DNA from: Amycolatopsis saalfeldensis
GTDB taxonomy: Bacteria > Actinomycetota > Actinomycetes > Mycobacteriales > Pseudonocardiaceae
Assembly (NCBI RefSeq): GCF_900110575.1
Contig: NZ_FOEF01000019.1
Coordinates: forward strand, 124,001-188,000
Length of the DNA stretch: 64,000 bases
Direction: 5' to 3'
Below are positions 31,839 to 43,045 of the stretch, in pieces; positions within the stretch are counted from its first letter, which is position 1, and every line of letters begins with the position of its first letter. The translations under genes and the position numbers were made by a program. The notes below the pieces were generated by a model that was not told the DNA's origin, made no database searches, and worked only from the letters and a program-made list of their open reading frames with translations.

Positions 31839-33581
31839 TCAGCCCGCAGCCGCCACCAGCCGGGCGTATGGGCCGCCCGCGGCGATCAGCTCCGCGTGCG
31901 AGCCGAGTTCCGTGATGCGCCCGCCCTCGACCACGGCGACGCGGTCCGCGGCGGCCGCCGTGTGGAGGCGGTGGGCGATCGCGATCACCGTGCGGCCCGC
32001 GAGGACCGCGTTCAGCGAACGTTCCAGCTCACGCGCCGAGCCCGTGTCCAGCAGCGACGTCGCCTCGTCCAGGACCAGCGTGTGCGGGTCGGCCAGGACG
32101 ACGCGGGCCAGCGCCAGCTGTTGGGCCAGGCCCGCGGGCACGGCGTACGCGCCCGAGCCCAGCTTCGTGTCCAGCCCGTCCGGCAGCGCCGCCGCCCACT
32201 CGGCCGCCCCGGCCGAAGCCAGCGCGGCGGTCAGCTCCTCGTCCGTCCAGTCGCCCCCGTCGCGGCGGGCGGGCAGCGACAGGTTCTCGCGCAGCGTGCC
32301 GGAGAACGTGTGGTGCTCCTGCGTGAGCAGCAGGACCTCGCCGCGCAGGACGTCGTCCGCCAGCGTGGACACTTCGGTGCTGCCGACGCGGATGGATCCC
32401 GCCGTCGGCGCCGAGATGCCCGCCAGCAGCCGGCCGAGGGTCGACTTGCCCGCGCCCGACGGGCCGACGATCGCCAGCCGCTCGCCGCGCGGCACCCGCA
32501 GGTCGATGCCGTGCAGCACCTCGCGGTCCTCGGTGTAGCCGAAGCGGACGTCCTCGACGGTGATGTCCCGCCCGCGCGGCACCGACGCGTCCTTCGCCGC
32601 CGTCGACGAAGACGGCTTCACACCGAGGATCCGGCGCGCGGCGGCCAGCGCCACCTGCAGGTCCTCCATCCAGAACAGCGCCTCGTTCAGCGGCGCGGTC
32701 ATGGCCTGGGCGTACGCGAGCATGGTCGTGATCGTGCCCAGCCCGGCCCAGCCCCGGCTGTACGCGAACGTGCCGATCAGCAGCATCACCGCGATCGGCA
32801 GCACGTAGCTGATCTCCAGCGACGGCAGCCAGCGCAGCTGCAACGCCCGCATCCGCCGCTCGCCGAGCACGGCCTGGTCCAGCGCGTCGGTGCCGGTGCG
32901 GATGCGCCGCTCGGCCAGCCCCAGCGCCTCCGTGGTCCGCGCGCCCTCGACCGTCTCGTGGGTGGCCGACTGGAGGTCGCCCCAGCGGTCGAGCATCCAC
33001 GCCATCCGCGACGGGATCCGCCGCTGGTACCAGATGTTCACCGGCACCAGCAGCGGCAAGGCCACCAGCAGCCCCAACGCGAGCAGCGGCGAGGTGACGA
33101 TCATCGCCACGGTCGTGAGCAGCACGGTCACCACGGCGATCAGGATCTCCGGCGCGGCGAAGCGCACGGCGTGGTCCAGCCGGCTGATGTCGCTCGTCGC
33201 GCGGCTGAGCAGGTCGCCCGTGCCGGCCGCCTCGACGGTGCCGAGCGGCAGGTCCAACGCGTTCGTCACGAACCGTTCGCGGGTCTGCGCCAGCACGCGC
33301 TCGCCGAACATCCGCCCGCGCAGCCGCGCCGCCTTCTTGGCCAGCGCCTGCAGCACGAGCACCACGACGAAGCCGCCCGCCAGCAGGTCGACGCGGGTGG
33401 TGCTGCTGCCGCTGACGACGCCGTCGACCAGCTGGCCGAGCAGCTGCGGCCCGGCCAGCCCGATCAGCGTGGCCAGGAAGAACAGGCCGAGCATCACGCT
33501 GAACTCGCGACGGTGCTCGGCCGCCGTGCTCAGCACCCAGCGCCGGACCTCGCGCCGCGAGGCCAGGGGAAGCCGTTTCAC
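31839..33581 (-). CDS. Heterodimeric ABC exporter subunit with intact Walker A but degenerate signature
   Basis: A 580-residue half transporter: six membrane segments (for example FSVMLGLFFLATLIGLAG and ILIAVVTVLLTTVAMIV) and a C-terminal ATPase. Walker A is GPSGAGKST (about 32439..32465), the Q-loop LLLTQEHHTFSG, Walker B LVLDEATSLLD and the switch histidine AIAHRL. The signature that should read LSGGQ is VPAGLAQQ. It complements its partner, which keeps the signature but has no Walker A. GTG 33581 overlaps the partner's stop by GTGA. It should export a small molecule, lipid or peptide; cargo unknown. Confidence 0.9.
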   Translation of the reverse strand: MKRLPLASRREVRRWVLSTAAEHRREFSVMLGLFFLATLIGLAGPQLLGQLVDGVVSGSSTTRVDLLAGGFVVVLVLQALAKKAARLRGRMFGERVLAQTRERFVTNALDLPLGTVEAAGTGDLLSRATSDISRLDHAVRFAAPEILIAVVTVLLTTVAMIVTSPLLALGLLVALPLLVPVNIWYQRRIPSRMAWMLDRWGDLQSATHETVEGARTTEALGLAERRIRTGTDALDQAVLGERRMRALQLRWLPSLEISYVLPIAVMLLIGTFAYSRGWAGLGTITTMLAYAQAMTAPLNEALFWMEDLQVALAAARRILGVKPSSSTAAKDASVPRGRDITVEDVRFGYTEDREVLHGIDLRVPRGERLAIVGPSGAGKSTLGRLLAGISAPTAGSIRVGSTEVSTLADDVLRGEVLLLTQEHHTFSGTLRENLSLPARRDGGDWTDEELTAALASAGAAEWAAALPDGLDTKLGSGAYAVPAGLAQQLALARVVLADPHTLVLDEATSLLDTGSARELERSLNAVLAGRTVIAIAHRLHTAAAADRVAVVEGGRITELGSHAELIAAGGPYARLVAAAG

Positions 33582-35212
33582 ACCGTCACCGCTTTCGCGC
33601 TCACCACGTCGTCCGCCACGTGAATCCACAAAGGACTCTGGCTGAAGACGACGGTCGTCCGTCCGCGCCGCAGCTGCGCGACGCGCTTCGTGATCCTGGC
33701 CTCCGTGTGCGCGTCGACGGCCGAGGTCGGCTCGTCGAGCAGCAGCACGTCGGCGTCCACGGCCAGCGCCCGCGCCAGGCTCAGCCGTTGCCGCTGGCCG
33801 CCCGAGACCTCCCGGCCGCGCTCGCCGATCACCTCGTCGACGCCCTTGGGCAGGGCCTCCACGATGTCGTCGGCGTCGGCCGCGTACAGCGCCTCGGTGA
33901 CGCCGACGTCGCTGGGCCGGGCGGGCGTCAGCTGGTCGCGCAGCACACCGGAGAACCAGATGTCCTGGTTGTGCGCGAACACCACGCGGGCGCGCAGTTC
34001 CGCCAGCGCGACCTGGTCCGCGGGCACGCCGCCGACCAGCACACGCTCGCCCTCGGCCGCGTCGGCGAAACGGGCCATCCGCTCGGCGATCGCCTCCGCC
34101 TCGGCGCCGAGGTCGACCACGGTCAGCCGGCCGGGCGCGACGCGGATGCCGCTCTCGGTGTCGACCAGGTCCAGCTGCCCCTCGGGCAGCGGCACCGGCG
34201 AAGCGGACTCGGCCAGCTTCGGCCGCAGGGACAGCAGGGCGCAGATCTTCCGCGCCGACACCGTGCCCGAGCTGAGCGCGCCGACCGCCTCCGTCGCGGT
34301 GTCCACCGGCACCACCAGGAACGCCGAGACGCCGTAGAACGCCACCAGCTCGCCGACGCCGATGGTCCCGTCGAGCGCGAGTCGCGCGCCCAGCCAGGTG
34401 ATCGCGATCGTGACCAGGCCCGGCAGCAGGATCGCCGCGGCCGCCAGCCAGGCCTCGCTGCGCCCGACCTCGACCCCGGACCGGCGCACCAGCTGGCTCG
34501 CCACGCGGAACCGCTTCAGGAACCGCCGCTCGCCACCGACTCCGCGCAGGATCCGCAGGCCGGACACGATGTCGGCGCCCAGCGCGTTGACCTCGCTCAG
34601 ATTCTCCCGCTGCACCGCCTTGCGCTTCTGCAGCGGCCGCAGCAGCGGCCCGATGCCGAGCACCGCCAGCGGCACGCCGACCAGCGCGACGATCCCGAGC
34701 AGCGGCGACGAGGACAGCATCGCGATCCCGATCACCACGAACGCGACGATCGAGCCCACCGTCCGGCCGATCACCTCGAAGGTGTTGCCGATCCAGTTGA
34801 TGTCCGAGGAGGTGACCGCGACCACGTTGCCGGTGGTCGTCGCCTCGCGCAGCACCGCGCCCAGCCTCGTGGTGTGCGAGGTCACGAGCCGTTGGGTGGT
34901 GCCCGCGCCGTGCAGCCACAGGCCGTACGACACGAAGTGCAGCCACGTGCCGAAGCCCGCCTGCACCACGCCGAGCCCGGCCGCGACCAGCGCCCACCGC
35001 CAGAGCGCGCCGGTGTCACCCGCGGCGATCGCGTCCACGCCGCGGCCGATCACCAGCGGCAGCAGCGCGCTCGGCAGCGACCACAGCGCGCCGGTCACGG
35101 CCGCGGTGACCACCAGCCACGGCCGCGTGCGCAGCATGGCGAGCAGCAGGCGTCCGGCCGTCGGCCGGTCGGGCAGCCGCGGTGTCGGGAAGGGGTACGT
35201 GGCGGAGAGCAC
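33578..35212 (-). CDS. Heterodimeric ABC exporter subunit lacking Walker A
   Basis: A 544-residue half transporter with six membrane segments (ALWSLPSALLPLVIGRGVDA, FVVIGIAMLSSSPLLGIVAL). The ATPase keeps the signature VSGGQRQRLSLARAL and Walker B VLLLDEPTSAVD. Where GxxGxGKS should be, the sequence reads APGRLTVVDLGAEAEAIAER, with no Walker A, and the switch histidine is missing (VVFSQSPLW). It is therefore the non-hydrolysing partner. GTG 35212 is chosen because TACCGT lies eight bases before it, as for a leaderless start; GTG 35239 would add nine residues. Divergent from purL. Confidence 0.88.
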   Translation of the reverse strand: MLSATYPFPTPRLPDRPTAGRLLLAMLRTRPWLVVTAAVTGALWSLPSALLPLVIGRGVDAIAAGDTGALWRWALVAAGLGVVQAGFGTWLHFVSYGLWLHGAGTTQRLVTSHTTRLGAVLREATTTGNVVAVTSSDINWIGNTFEVIGRTVGSIVAFVVIGIAMLSSSPLLGIVALVGVPLAVLGIGPLLRPLQKRKAVQRENLSEVNALGADIVSGLRILRGVGGERRFLKRFRVASQLVRRSGVEVGRSEAWLAAAAILLPGLVTIAITWLGARLALDGTIGVGELVAFYGVSAFLVVPVDTATEAVGALSSGTVSARKICALLSLRPKLAESASPVPLPEGQLDLVDTESGIRVAPGRLTVVDLGAEAEAIAERMARFADAAEGERVLVGGVPADQVALAELRARVVFAHNQDIWFSGVLRDQLTPARPSDVGVTEALYAADADDIVEALPKGVDEVIGERGREVSGGQRQRLSLARALAVDADVLLLDEPTSAVDAHTEARITKRVAQLRRGRTTVVFSQSPLWIHVADDVVSAKAVTV

Positions 35213-35320
35213 GATTGCCAACGGTAAGCGGCTCGCCACGACAAGCGCGACCGATTTATCCCCTGGCGAACGGGCTGGCCACCTGAAGGCGTGACCGGCT
35301 CAACACGTAGTCTTGAGCGC

Positions 35321-37623
<2,303 letters not shown>

Positions 37624-37627
<4 letters not shown>

Positions 37628-38688
37628 TACTTCTGGGTCAGGCGGGCGGAGCCGTCGGGTAGCGGTTCCGCCTGCCAGTCTTCCGGCAGCAGGAGATCCT
37701 TTGTGGACTGCACCTTGGTGTTGTACAGCGAAGGCCGTTCCGGCTCCCGCGCGAAGTCCAGCTCGGCAGGGCCCTGGAAAGACGTGCGGCTCAGGTCCAG
37801 TGAGCCGTCGAAGGAAGCGCCGGTGAACACGGCCTCCTTGGCGAACACCGCGTCCTTGAACGTCGTGCGGCCGCTGAAGACGGTCTCGGTGAAGTCGGCC
37901 TTCTCGCTGAACCTGGTGCCGCTGAACCACGCGTAGTCGAGGAATTTCGCGCCCCGGCAACGGAAGTAGCCGATCTGCCGACCGTCCTCGGTGCCCGCGG
38001 TGGTGAAGTAGGCGCGGCCGGTGATCACGCAGCCGCTGAGGTTGGTGCTGCTGTAGAGCGCCGCGTACCGCAGCAGCAGGCCACCGATGCGGCGGCCGGA
38101 GAGGTCGAGGTACTCCAGCACTGCGCCGGTCAGGTCGAGGTCGTGACTTTCACCGTCCACTTCGGACGCAGGTGGCAGCAGGTCGGCGACGAGCCGTTGC
38201 GCGGTCAGGCGGACTTGCAGTTCCCGCTCGTCTTCGGGCGTGGCATCGCCGTCGGTGTACCGGGTGTGGGTGAACGGGCGGCGCAGGTACGAGCACAGCA
38301 CGTCCAGCACCGTCTGCGTGTACTGCGGCCGGCTGCGCGCGAGGCCCGCCAGCGCGTGCAGCGCGCCGACCCGCACCTGATCGGCCTCGTGGCCGAGCAG
38401 TTCGACGGACTTCGCGAACCGCTCGTCGGAGATCCGCTCGCGGTCCTGCTCGGCGCGGCTCATCTCCAGGGCGTGGCGCTGCCGCTCGACTTCCTGCCGT
38501 GCCTCCTCGACGCGGCGGCGGCGGTCGTTGAGCCACAGTGCGTACAGCGCGACGACCGCGCCGCCGGCCAGGCCCGCGGTCTTGAGCGCGTCGCTGCGGC
38601 TCGTCGCGGGGTCGGTCAGCAGCCAGCCGCCGACCCCGCAGAGCAGCACAAAAGACGCGACGAACGTCCAGAGCAGGGGGGAGCGCAC
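37624..38688 (-). CDS. Membrane-anchored pentapeptide-repeat protein
   Basis: A 354-residue protein. Two membrane segments lie at the N terminus (LLWTFVASFVLLCGVGGWLL and AGLAGGAVVALYALWL). A charged coiled-coil-like stretch of about 50 residues follows, then a helical section with VGALHALAGLARSRPQYTQ. The last third holds A(D/N)LXX-type pentapeptide repeats (TGAVLEYLDLSGRRIGG, ADFTETVFSGRTTFKDAVF). Such repeats form a right-handed beta-helix used for protein contact. The gene begins four bases after the Q-rich protein gene, so the two are one operon. Function unknown. Confidence 0.8.
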
Positions 38689-38692
38689 CGCG

Positions 38693-39583
38693 TCAGTAGG
38701 CGATGACGAAGAACCCGCCGATGCACCACTTGCCGTCGAACGAACTGGCGATCACCGAGCCGTTGGCGTCCTTGCCGGACACCGAGCCGCTGATCGTGGC
38801 CGTGACGATCGCGCTGCCCGAGTACTCGCCCGCCTTCAGCTGCGGCGTGCCGGCGGTGGACTCGGTGATGCTGTCCTTGGAGAAGGACTCGCTGCCCTGG
38901 CAGACCATCGAGGTCGCGCCGGCGGCGTCCTTCGCGTTGATCTTCGCCAGGAACGCCTCGACGGTCGACTTGCCGGCGCCCGCGTCGCTGCTGCCGCCCG
39001 TGCCGGGCGATTCGGACTGGTCGGTGGGCGGCGCGGACTGATCCGTCGGCAGCCCCGGCGCCGAGGAGCCCGGCAGCTGCTGCTGCGAAGGCGGGTTCTG
39101 CGCGGTGTTCGTGTTGCTGTCCTTGCTCAGGAAGAACCCGGGGGCGACGAAGCCGGTGATGCCGAGCGCGACGACCAGCACCACCGCCACGGCGATCCCG
39201 ACCCACAACGCGGTCTTGTTCTTCTGCGGCGGCTGCCCACCCGGCCCGCCCGGTCCGCCGTAGCCCTGGCCGTACTGCTGCTGGTTCGGGTCCCAGCCCT
39301 GCTGCGGCTGGTTGGGGTCCCAGCCCTGCTGGGGGTACTGCTGGGTCGGATACGGCTGCTGGCCCTGCTGGTACGGCTGCCCGTACTGCTGCTGCTGGTT
39401 CGGGTCCCACGCCGGCTGCTGTTGCTGCGCGTTGGGGTCCCAGCCCTGCGGCTGTTGCTGCTGCTGCGCGTTCGGGTCCCAGCCCGGCTGCTGCGGGACC
39501 CCGCCCGACGGGGGCTGCTGCTGCCAGCCCTGGCCGTAAGGGTCGGGCTGGCCGCCCTGCCCGGGCTGCGGTGGGTAGGTCAT
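38693..39583 (-). CDS. Single-pass membrane protein with Gln/Pro-rich WDPN-repeat cytoplasmic domain
   Basis: A 296-residue protein. Residues 1 to about 125 are rich in Gln, Pro, Gly and Tyr with five or so WDPNQQ or WDPNAQ repeats. One membrane segment follows (ALWVGIAVAVVLVVALGI), then a Ser/Pro/Thr linker and a folded extracellular domain of about 100 residues with two cysteines (MVCQGSESF and KWCIGGFF) that may pair, similar in plan to DUF4878/lumazine-type exported domains. ATG 39583 follows GGAACCGGAG. It is cotranscribed with the pentapeptide protein. No function is known; proline-glutamine tails of this kind often occur in actinobacterial envelope proteins. Confidence 0.75.
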   Translation of the reverse strand: MTYPPQPGQGGQPDPYGQGWQQQPPSGGVPQQPGWDPNAQQQQQPQGWDPNAQQQQPAWDPNQQQQYGQPYQQGQQPYPTQQYPQQGWDPNQPQQGWDPNQQQYGQGYGGPGGPGGQPPQKNKTALWVGIAVAVVLVVALGITGFVAPGFFLSKDSNTNTAQNPPSQQQLPGSSAPGLPTDQSAPPTDQSESPGTGGSSDAGAGKSTVEAFLAKINAKDAAGATSMVCQGSESFSKDSITESTAGTPQLKAGEYSGSAIVTATISGSVSGKDANGSVIASSFDGKWCIGGFFVIAY

Positions 39584-39704
39584 CTCCGGTTCCGCCTTCC
39601 TGCTGCACCGATTCGCGCCGCGGTCTGACGCCCGGTGAGCGCCGGCGGTTCCTCCGCCCCACAGTGCCTGCATTCTGCAAGGTCGGGCGGCTCGGCACAA
39701 AAGC

Positions 39705-39749
39705 GGCTCCCGGCCGCCCGCCTCTTCAGGGCGGGGACGGCCGGGAGCC
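39705..39749 (-). terminator. Terminator after the first GH25 muramidase gene
   Basis: On the minus strand GGCTCCCGGCCG pairs with CGGCCGGGAGCC, and an inner GGCGG/CCGCC stem extends it, followed by GCTTTTGTG. It begins ten bases after the muramidase stop at 39759. Confidence 0.88.
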
Positions 39750-39758
39750 ACCGGTGGA

Positions 39759-40655
39759 TCAGCCGTTGGCCAGCGCCTGCACCCGGTCCAGCCCACCGTT
39801 GAAGGTGTCCTGGTCAAGCGGGCTCGAGGTGTACTGCCAGACGGTGTAGTAGCCCCAGCCGTTCGGCAGCGTGCCGACCGACGAGGCGTACCGCGCGACC
39901 CAGAGCGGGACGGTGTCGCCGAAGGTCTGCGACGTGCCCACGCACTGGCTCCACCAGCTCGTCGAGGTGTAGATGACGGGCCAGCGGCCGGTCTTGGCGT
40001 GATAGGTGTCGTGGAAATCGCGGATCCACGCGCCCATCGACGCCTGGCTCAGCCCGTAACAGGTGTCGCCGTACGGGTTGTACTCCATGTCGAGCGCGCC
40101 CGGCAGGGTTTTGCCGTCCCCGGACCAGCCGCCGCCGTGCGCCACGAAATACGTGGCCTGCGCGGCGCCGCTCGAGGTATTCGGAGTGGCGAAGTGGTAC
40201 GCGCCGCGGATGAAGCCCTGGTTGTACGAACCGTTGTACTGCTGCGCGAAGTACGGGTTCGTGTAGTTGGTGCTTTCCGTCGCCTTGGTCCAGACGAACC
40301 GCTTGCCCTGGCCCCACCAGCTCGCCCAGTCGACGTTGCCCTGATAACTGGCGACGTCGATGCCGGCGGTGGTCGCCAGCACCTGGTTCGGAATGGCGGC
40401 GGCCGGCTGCGGCTGCTGTGCCGCGGCGTCGGTGCCGGGGGTGGAGGCGTCGCCTTCGACCCGCCGGATCTGCGACCCCAGTGTGTGGTTGTGGGCCATG
40501 ATGTCGGCGTTGATCGCATTGATCTCATTCGCCGACTGGTCCGGGTTGTGCGGAACGGCCGTCGCCTGAGCCGTGGAGCCGAGCAGGAGCGCCACGGTGG
40601 GGATGGCCAGGACGGAGAGCAGAATCGAGCGCCGTCCTCTTCGGGAAGTGGACAT
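39759..40655 (-). CDS. Secreted GH25 muramidase (lysozyme)
   Basis: A 298-residue exported N,O-diacetylmuramidase-type enzyme that cuts peptidoglycan glycan strands. The signal peptide covers about residues 1 to 33 (ILLSVLAIPTVALLLGSTAQ, then ATA). After a 60-residue linker, the catalytic barrel starts at AGIDVASYQG with Asp100, and Asp189 with Glu191 lie in LDMEYNPYGDTCYG. ATG 40655 follows GAAGGG. It is the downstream member of a tandem pair with the gene at 40830 and probably arose by duplication. It ends in a strong terminator. Confidence 0.9.
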   Translation of the reverse strand: MSTSRRGRRSILLSVLAIPTVALLLGSTAQATAVPHNPDQSANEINAINADIMAHNHTLGSQIRRVEGDASTPGTDAAAQQPQPAAAIPNQVLATTAGIDVASYQGNVDWASWWGQGKRFVWTKATESTNYTNPYFAQQYNGSYNQGFIRGAYHFATPNTSSGAAQATYFVAHGGGWSGDGKTLPGALDMEYNPYGDTCYGLSQASMGAWIRDFHDTYHAKTGRWPVIYTSTSWWSQCVGTSQTFGDTVPLWVARYASSVGTLPNGWGYYTVWQYTSSPLDQDTFNGGLDRVQALANG

Positions 40656-40686
40656 CGTTGAATCCCTTCACAGATACCCTCGCTGA

Positions 40687-40712
40687 GGGCGGCTATGTGC
40701 AGGTAGCCGCCC
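40687..40712 (-). promoter_or_regulatory. Leader hairpin between the two muramidase genes
   Basis: GGGCGGCTA and TAGCCGCCC form a perfect 9-bp stem with an eight-base loop, 32 bases upstream of the first muramidase start in the direction of transcription. The 174-base gap was examined for the c-di-AMP riboswitch often found before such genes, and its conserved elements were not seen. It may end readthrough from the upstream muramidase or control translation. Confidence 0.5.
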
Positions 40713-40829
40713 GTGGGGAGATTCTTGAGGACAGGCTCGCGTTTGTCATCAAGTTCCGCGAAGTTAAAAGTTCACGTGGGTGATTTTCCTCAGTGGATGA
40801 ACGTCAATTCGGCAGCAGATAACAAATGT

Positions 40830-41642
40830 TCACCCGATTGCCAGATTGCGCAGGAGCGCGAGGGGGCCGTTGAGCCAGTTCTGGTCGCCCGGCAGCACGC
40901 CCTGGTCCGCGAACTGCCAGATCGACTGGCTGCGCCAGCCGGCGGGCAGCTCCCCGACCTGGGTGTTGTAGCGCGCCAGCCACAGCGGATTCGCGCCGAA
41001 CGCGGGGGTGTTGCCGGTGCACTTCTTCCACCAGCTCGTGGACGTGTAGATCGTCGGCAGCCGGCCGGTGCGCGCACGGTAGGTGTCCGAGAAGGACTGG
41101 ATCCACGCGACGAGCGAGCCCGGGTCCTTGCCGTAACAGGTGTCGCCGTACGGGTTGTACTCCATGTCGAGCGCGCCCGGCAGGGTCTTGCCGTCGCCGG
41201 ACCAGCCGCCGCCGTGCGCGATGAAGTAGCCGGCCTGGGTGGCGCCGTCCGAGACGTCGGGCCGGGCGAAGTGGTAGGCGCCGCGGACGAGCCCGACGGC
41301 GTACGAACCGTTGTACTGCTGCGTGAACTGGGGGCTGACGAACCCGGTGCCCTCGGTCGCCTTGATGTAGACGAACTTCGCGCCCGCGTTCGCGGCCGAG
41401 GGCCAGTCGACGGCCCCTTGGTGCCCGCTCACGTCGTGGCCGAGCACCTGGTCTTCGGCCGCGTACTGGACGTTCGGCGTGCCGTCGACGCCCTCGTGTT
41501 TCGCGATCTGCGAGCCGGCGAAGTTGTCGTCGGCCCCGGCGTAGCTGGGGGTCGCCTCCGCGGGCGGTCCGCACAGCGCCAGCCCGGCCACGCCGGCGAA
41601 GAGAACCGCGCCGAAGCGCAGCAGCGGGTTACGACGCTTCAC
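40830..41642 (-). CDS. Secreted GH25 muramidase (lysozyme), second copy
   Basis: A 270-residue paralogue of the neighbouring muramidase. The signal peptide is RFGAVLFAGVAGLALCG with cleavage near PAEA. Asp70 (GHDVSGHQG) and Asp159 with Glu161 (LDMEYNPYGDTCYG) are the acidic residues of the barrel. From the catalytic core on, long stretches such as FVAHGGG/FIAHGGGWSGDGKTLPG are shared with the other copy, while N-terminal regions differ, which fits an old duplication. GTG 41642 follows GGGAG. The separate 174-base leader before the next gene allows independent control. Confidence 0.9.
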   Translation of the reverse strand: MKRRNPLLRFGAVLFAGVAGLALCGPPAEATPSYAGADDNFAGSQIAKHEGVDGTPNVQYAAEDQVLGHDVSGHQGAVDWPSAANAGAKFVYIKATEGTGFVSPQFTQQYNGSYAVGLVRGAYHFARPDVSDGATQAGYFIAHGGGWSGDGKTLPGALDMEYNPYGDTCYGKDPGSLVAWIQSFSDTYRARTGRLPTIYTSTSWWKKCTGNTPAFGANPLWLARYNTQVGELPAGWRSQSIWQFADQGVLPGDQNWLNGPLALLRNLAIG

Positions 41643-41766
41643 CCTGGACTCCCAACCGGACGCGTGTACTCCTTACGGGGCCACGATGCCCGCCCTCCGC
41701 CGTTCCGGCGAATCGGTGATCACTCAGTCGGGTTATTTCCGCAGGTCAGAGCCGATACTGTGCCAT

Positions 41767-42432
41767 TCAGCGCCGTTCTTCGGCCAGCGCCTTGATCAGG
41801 TGCTCGGCCGGGACGACGGCCGTGATCAGGTCGTGCGGGTTGACCGCCACCGGGTGGCCGGCCAGCAGGCCCACGATGTCGCGGCCCAGCACGGCGCGGG
41901 CGTGCGGCCATTCGCGCGGCACCAGCGACTTGCGCGTGTACGCGGGCACGAGCACCCGGCCGTCGGTGTTGTGGAAGCCGATGATCGTGCGCTGGATCGG
42001 CGACATCGCGTAGACGAACAGCGTCGCGTCCAGGATCACCTGCGGCAGGTCCTCGGCCGGGCGGTGCTCCGTGCGCACGAGCTGGAGCAGCCGCTCGAGG
42101 TCGTTGGCGGGCTCGGGGAAGCCGAGCGCCTTCGGGGAGGGCCGGTAGCGGTCGTTGGGGTGGAAGTCCTCGACGACGTCGCCACCGCCGTTCACCGGGT
42201 ACGCGCCCACGACGGCCCACGAGGGGACCGGGCCGTTGGGGTCGAAGGCCTCGTCGATGACGTACAGCCAGCTGTTGGGGTTCGCCCGCGCGTTGGCCCG
42301 CATCTCCTCGGTGATCTCCGGCTTGCCCTGGGGGCCGCGGCGGCCGTGCCGCCCGCCCGAAGGCTGTTTCCCGCGGCGCTCCGCGGGGGTGGTCCGGGAA
42401 GCCGTCCGATCTGCCTCGTCCCGCTGCGCCAT
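41767..42432 (-). CDS. Type VII secretion system-associated protein (SseB-like)
   Basis: A 221-residue protein of a family annotated in actinomycetes as type VII secretion associated. After a basic, low-complexity N terminus of about 40 residues, it shows EITEEMRANARANPNSWLYV, DEAFDPNGPVPSWAVVGAYP, DRYRPSPKALGFPEPANDLE and a C-terminal VAVNPHDL. No other ESX/type VII genes lie in the window, so the name is by family resemblance. No signal peptide or membrane segment is seen. ATG 42432 gives the usual length. Confidence 0.65.
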   Translation of the reverse strand: MAQRDEADRTASRTTPAERRGKQPSGGRHGRRGPQGKPEITEEMRANARANPNSWLYVIDEAFDPNGPVPSWAVVGAYPVNGGGDVVEDFHPNDRYRPSPKALGFPEPANDLERLLQLVRTEHRPAEDLPQVILDATLFVYAMSPIQRTIIGFHNTDGRVLVPAYTRKSLVPREWPHARAVLGRDIVGLLAGHPVAVNPHDLITAVVPAEHLIKALAEERR

Positions 42433-42491
42433 CGCCGTCCCTCGGTGCCGGGTGCCAGAAATCTCGTGTACGGCCACTCTACTGTTCTCCC

Positions 42492-42872
42492 ATGGCCTCA
42501 TCGCGTTCGGTCGACCCCGCTGAGTTACGAGCCGCGGTGCTGGCCGTTTCCGGCTGGCTGCGAGGCGGGGGCCCGGATCCGGCCCGGCCCGAGCTGGCCG
42601 CGGCCGTCCGGCTGAGCCTGCGGACGCTGGCGCAGGACGCGCCCGGGCACACCGTCGAGGTCCGGGTCCCGCCGTTCGCGGCGGTGCAGTGCGTCGAGGG
42701 GCCCCGGCACACCCGCGGCACTCCGCCGAACGTGATCGAGACGGACCCGCGCACCTGGCTCGAGCTGGCCACCGGCCTGCTCGGCTGGGACGGCGCCGTG
42801 GACGCCGGGCGCGTGACCGCGTCGGGCACCCGGGCCGACCTTTCGCACTGGCTCCCGGTAGTCCGGCTTTGA
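42492..42872 (+). CDS. Sterol carrier family protein
   Basis: A 126-residue protein of the small actinobacterial sterol-carrier-like group. VEVRVPPFAAVQCVEGPRH, PPNVIETDPRTWLELATGLL and a late GRVTASGTRADLSHWLPV match this family, which is commonly found near purine genes in actinomycetes, as here. It may bind a lipid-like ligand; no enzyme motif is present. ATG 42492 has TACTGT six bases upstream, so its mRNA is probably leaderless. Confidence 0.75.
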   Translation: MASSRSVDPAELRAAVLAVSGWLRGGGPDPARPELAAAVRLSLRTLAQDAPGHTVEVRVPPFAAVQCVEGPRHTRGTPPNVIETDPRTWLELATGLLGWDGAVDAGRVTASGTRADLSHWLPVVRL

Positions 42873-43045
42873 TCCACTCGGGTCCGGACCGGCCAATACT
42901 CACCTGACTGTGTCCTTTGACTCCGACTCTCCGTAGACTGCCGGGACGGGGCCCGAGCCTTGCTATACGGCGTGGCACCGTAGGTGTACTTTGGGTAGTC
43001 GGGCTGAATCCCCAGGTCAACCAGCGGCGTACGGAAGGTCCGGTC

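Noticed and set aside
31839..34997. Single 1052-codon frame spanning both ABC subunits
   Set aside because: Its first 470 codons are out of frame with the first transporter; the second transporter starts at GTG 33581 with a GTGA overlap.
40656..40829. c-di-AMP (ydaO) riboswitch before the muramidase gene
   Set aside because: The conserved GGGGUGAAUCC-type and flanking elements are absent; only a 9-bp hairpin is seen.
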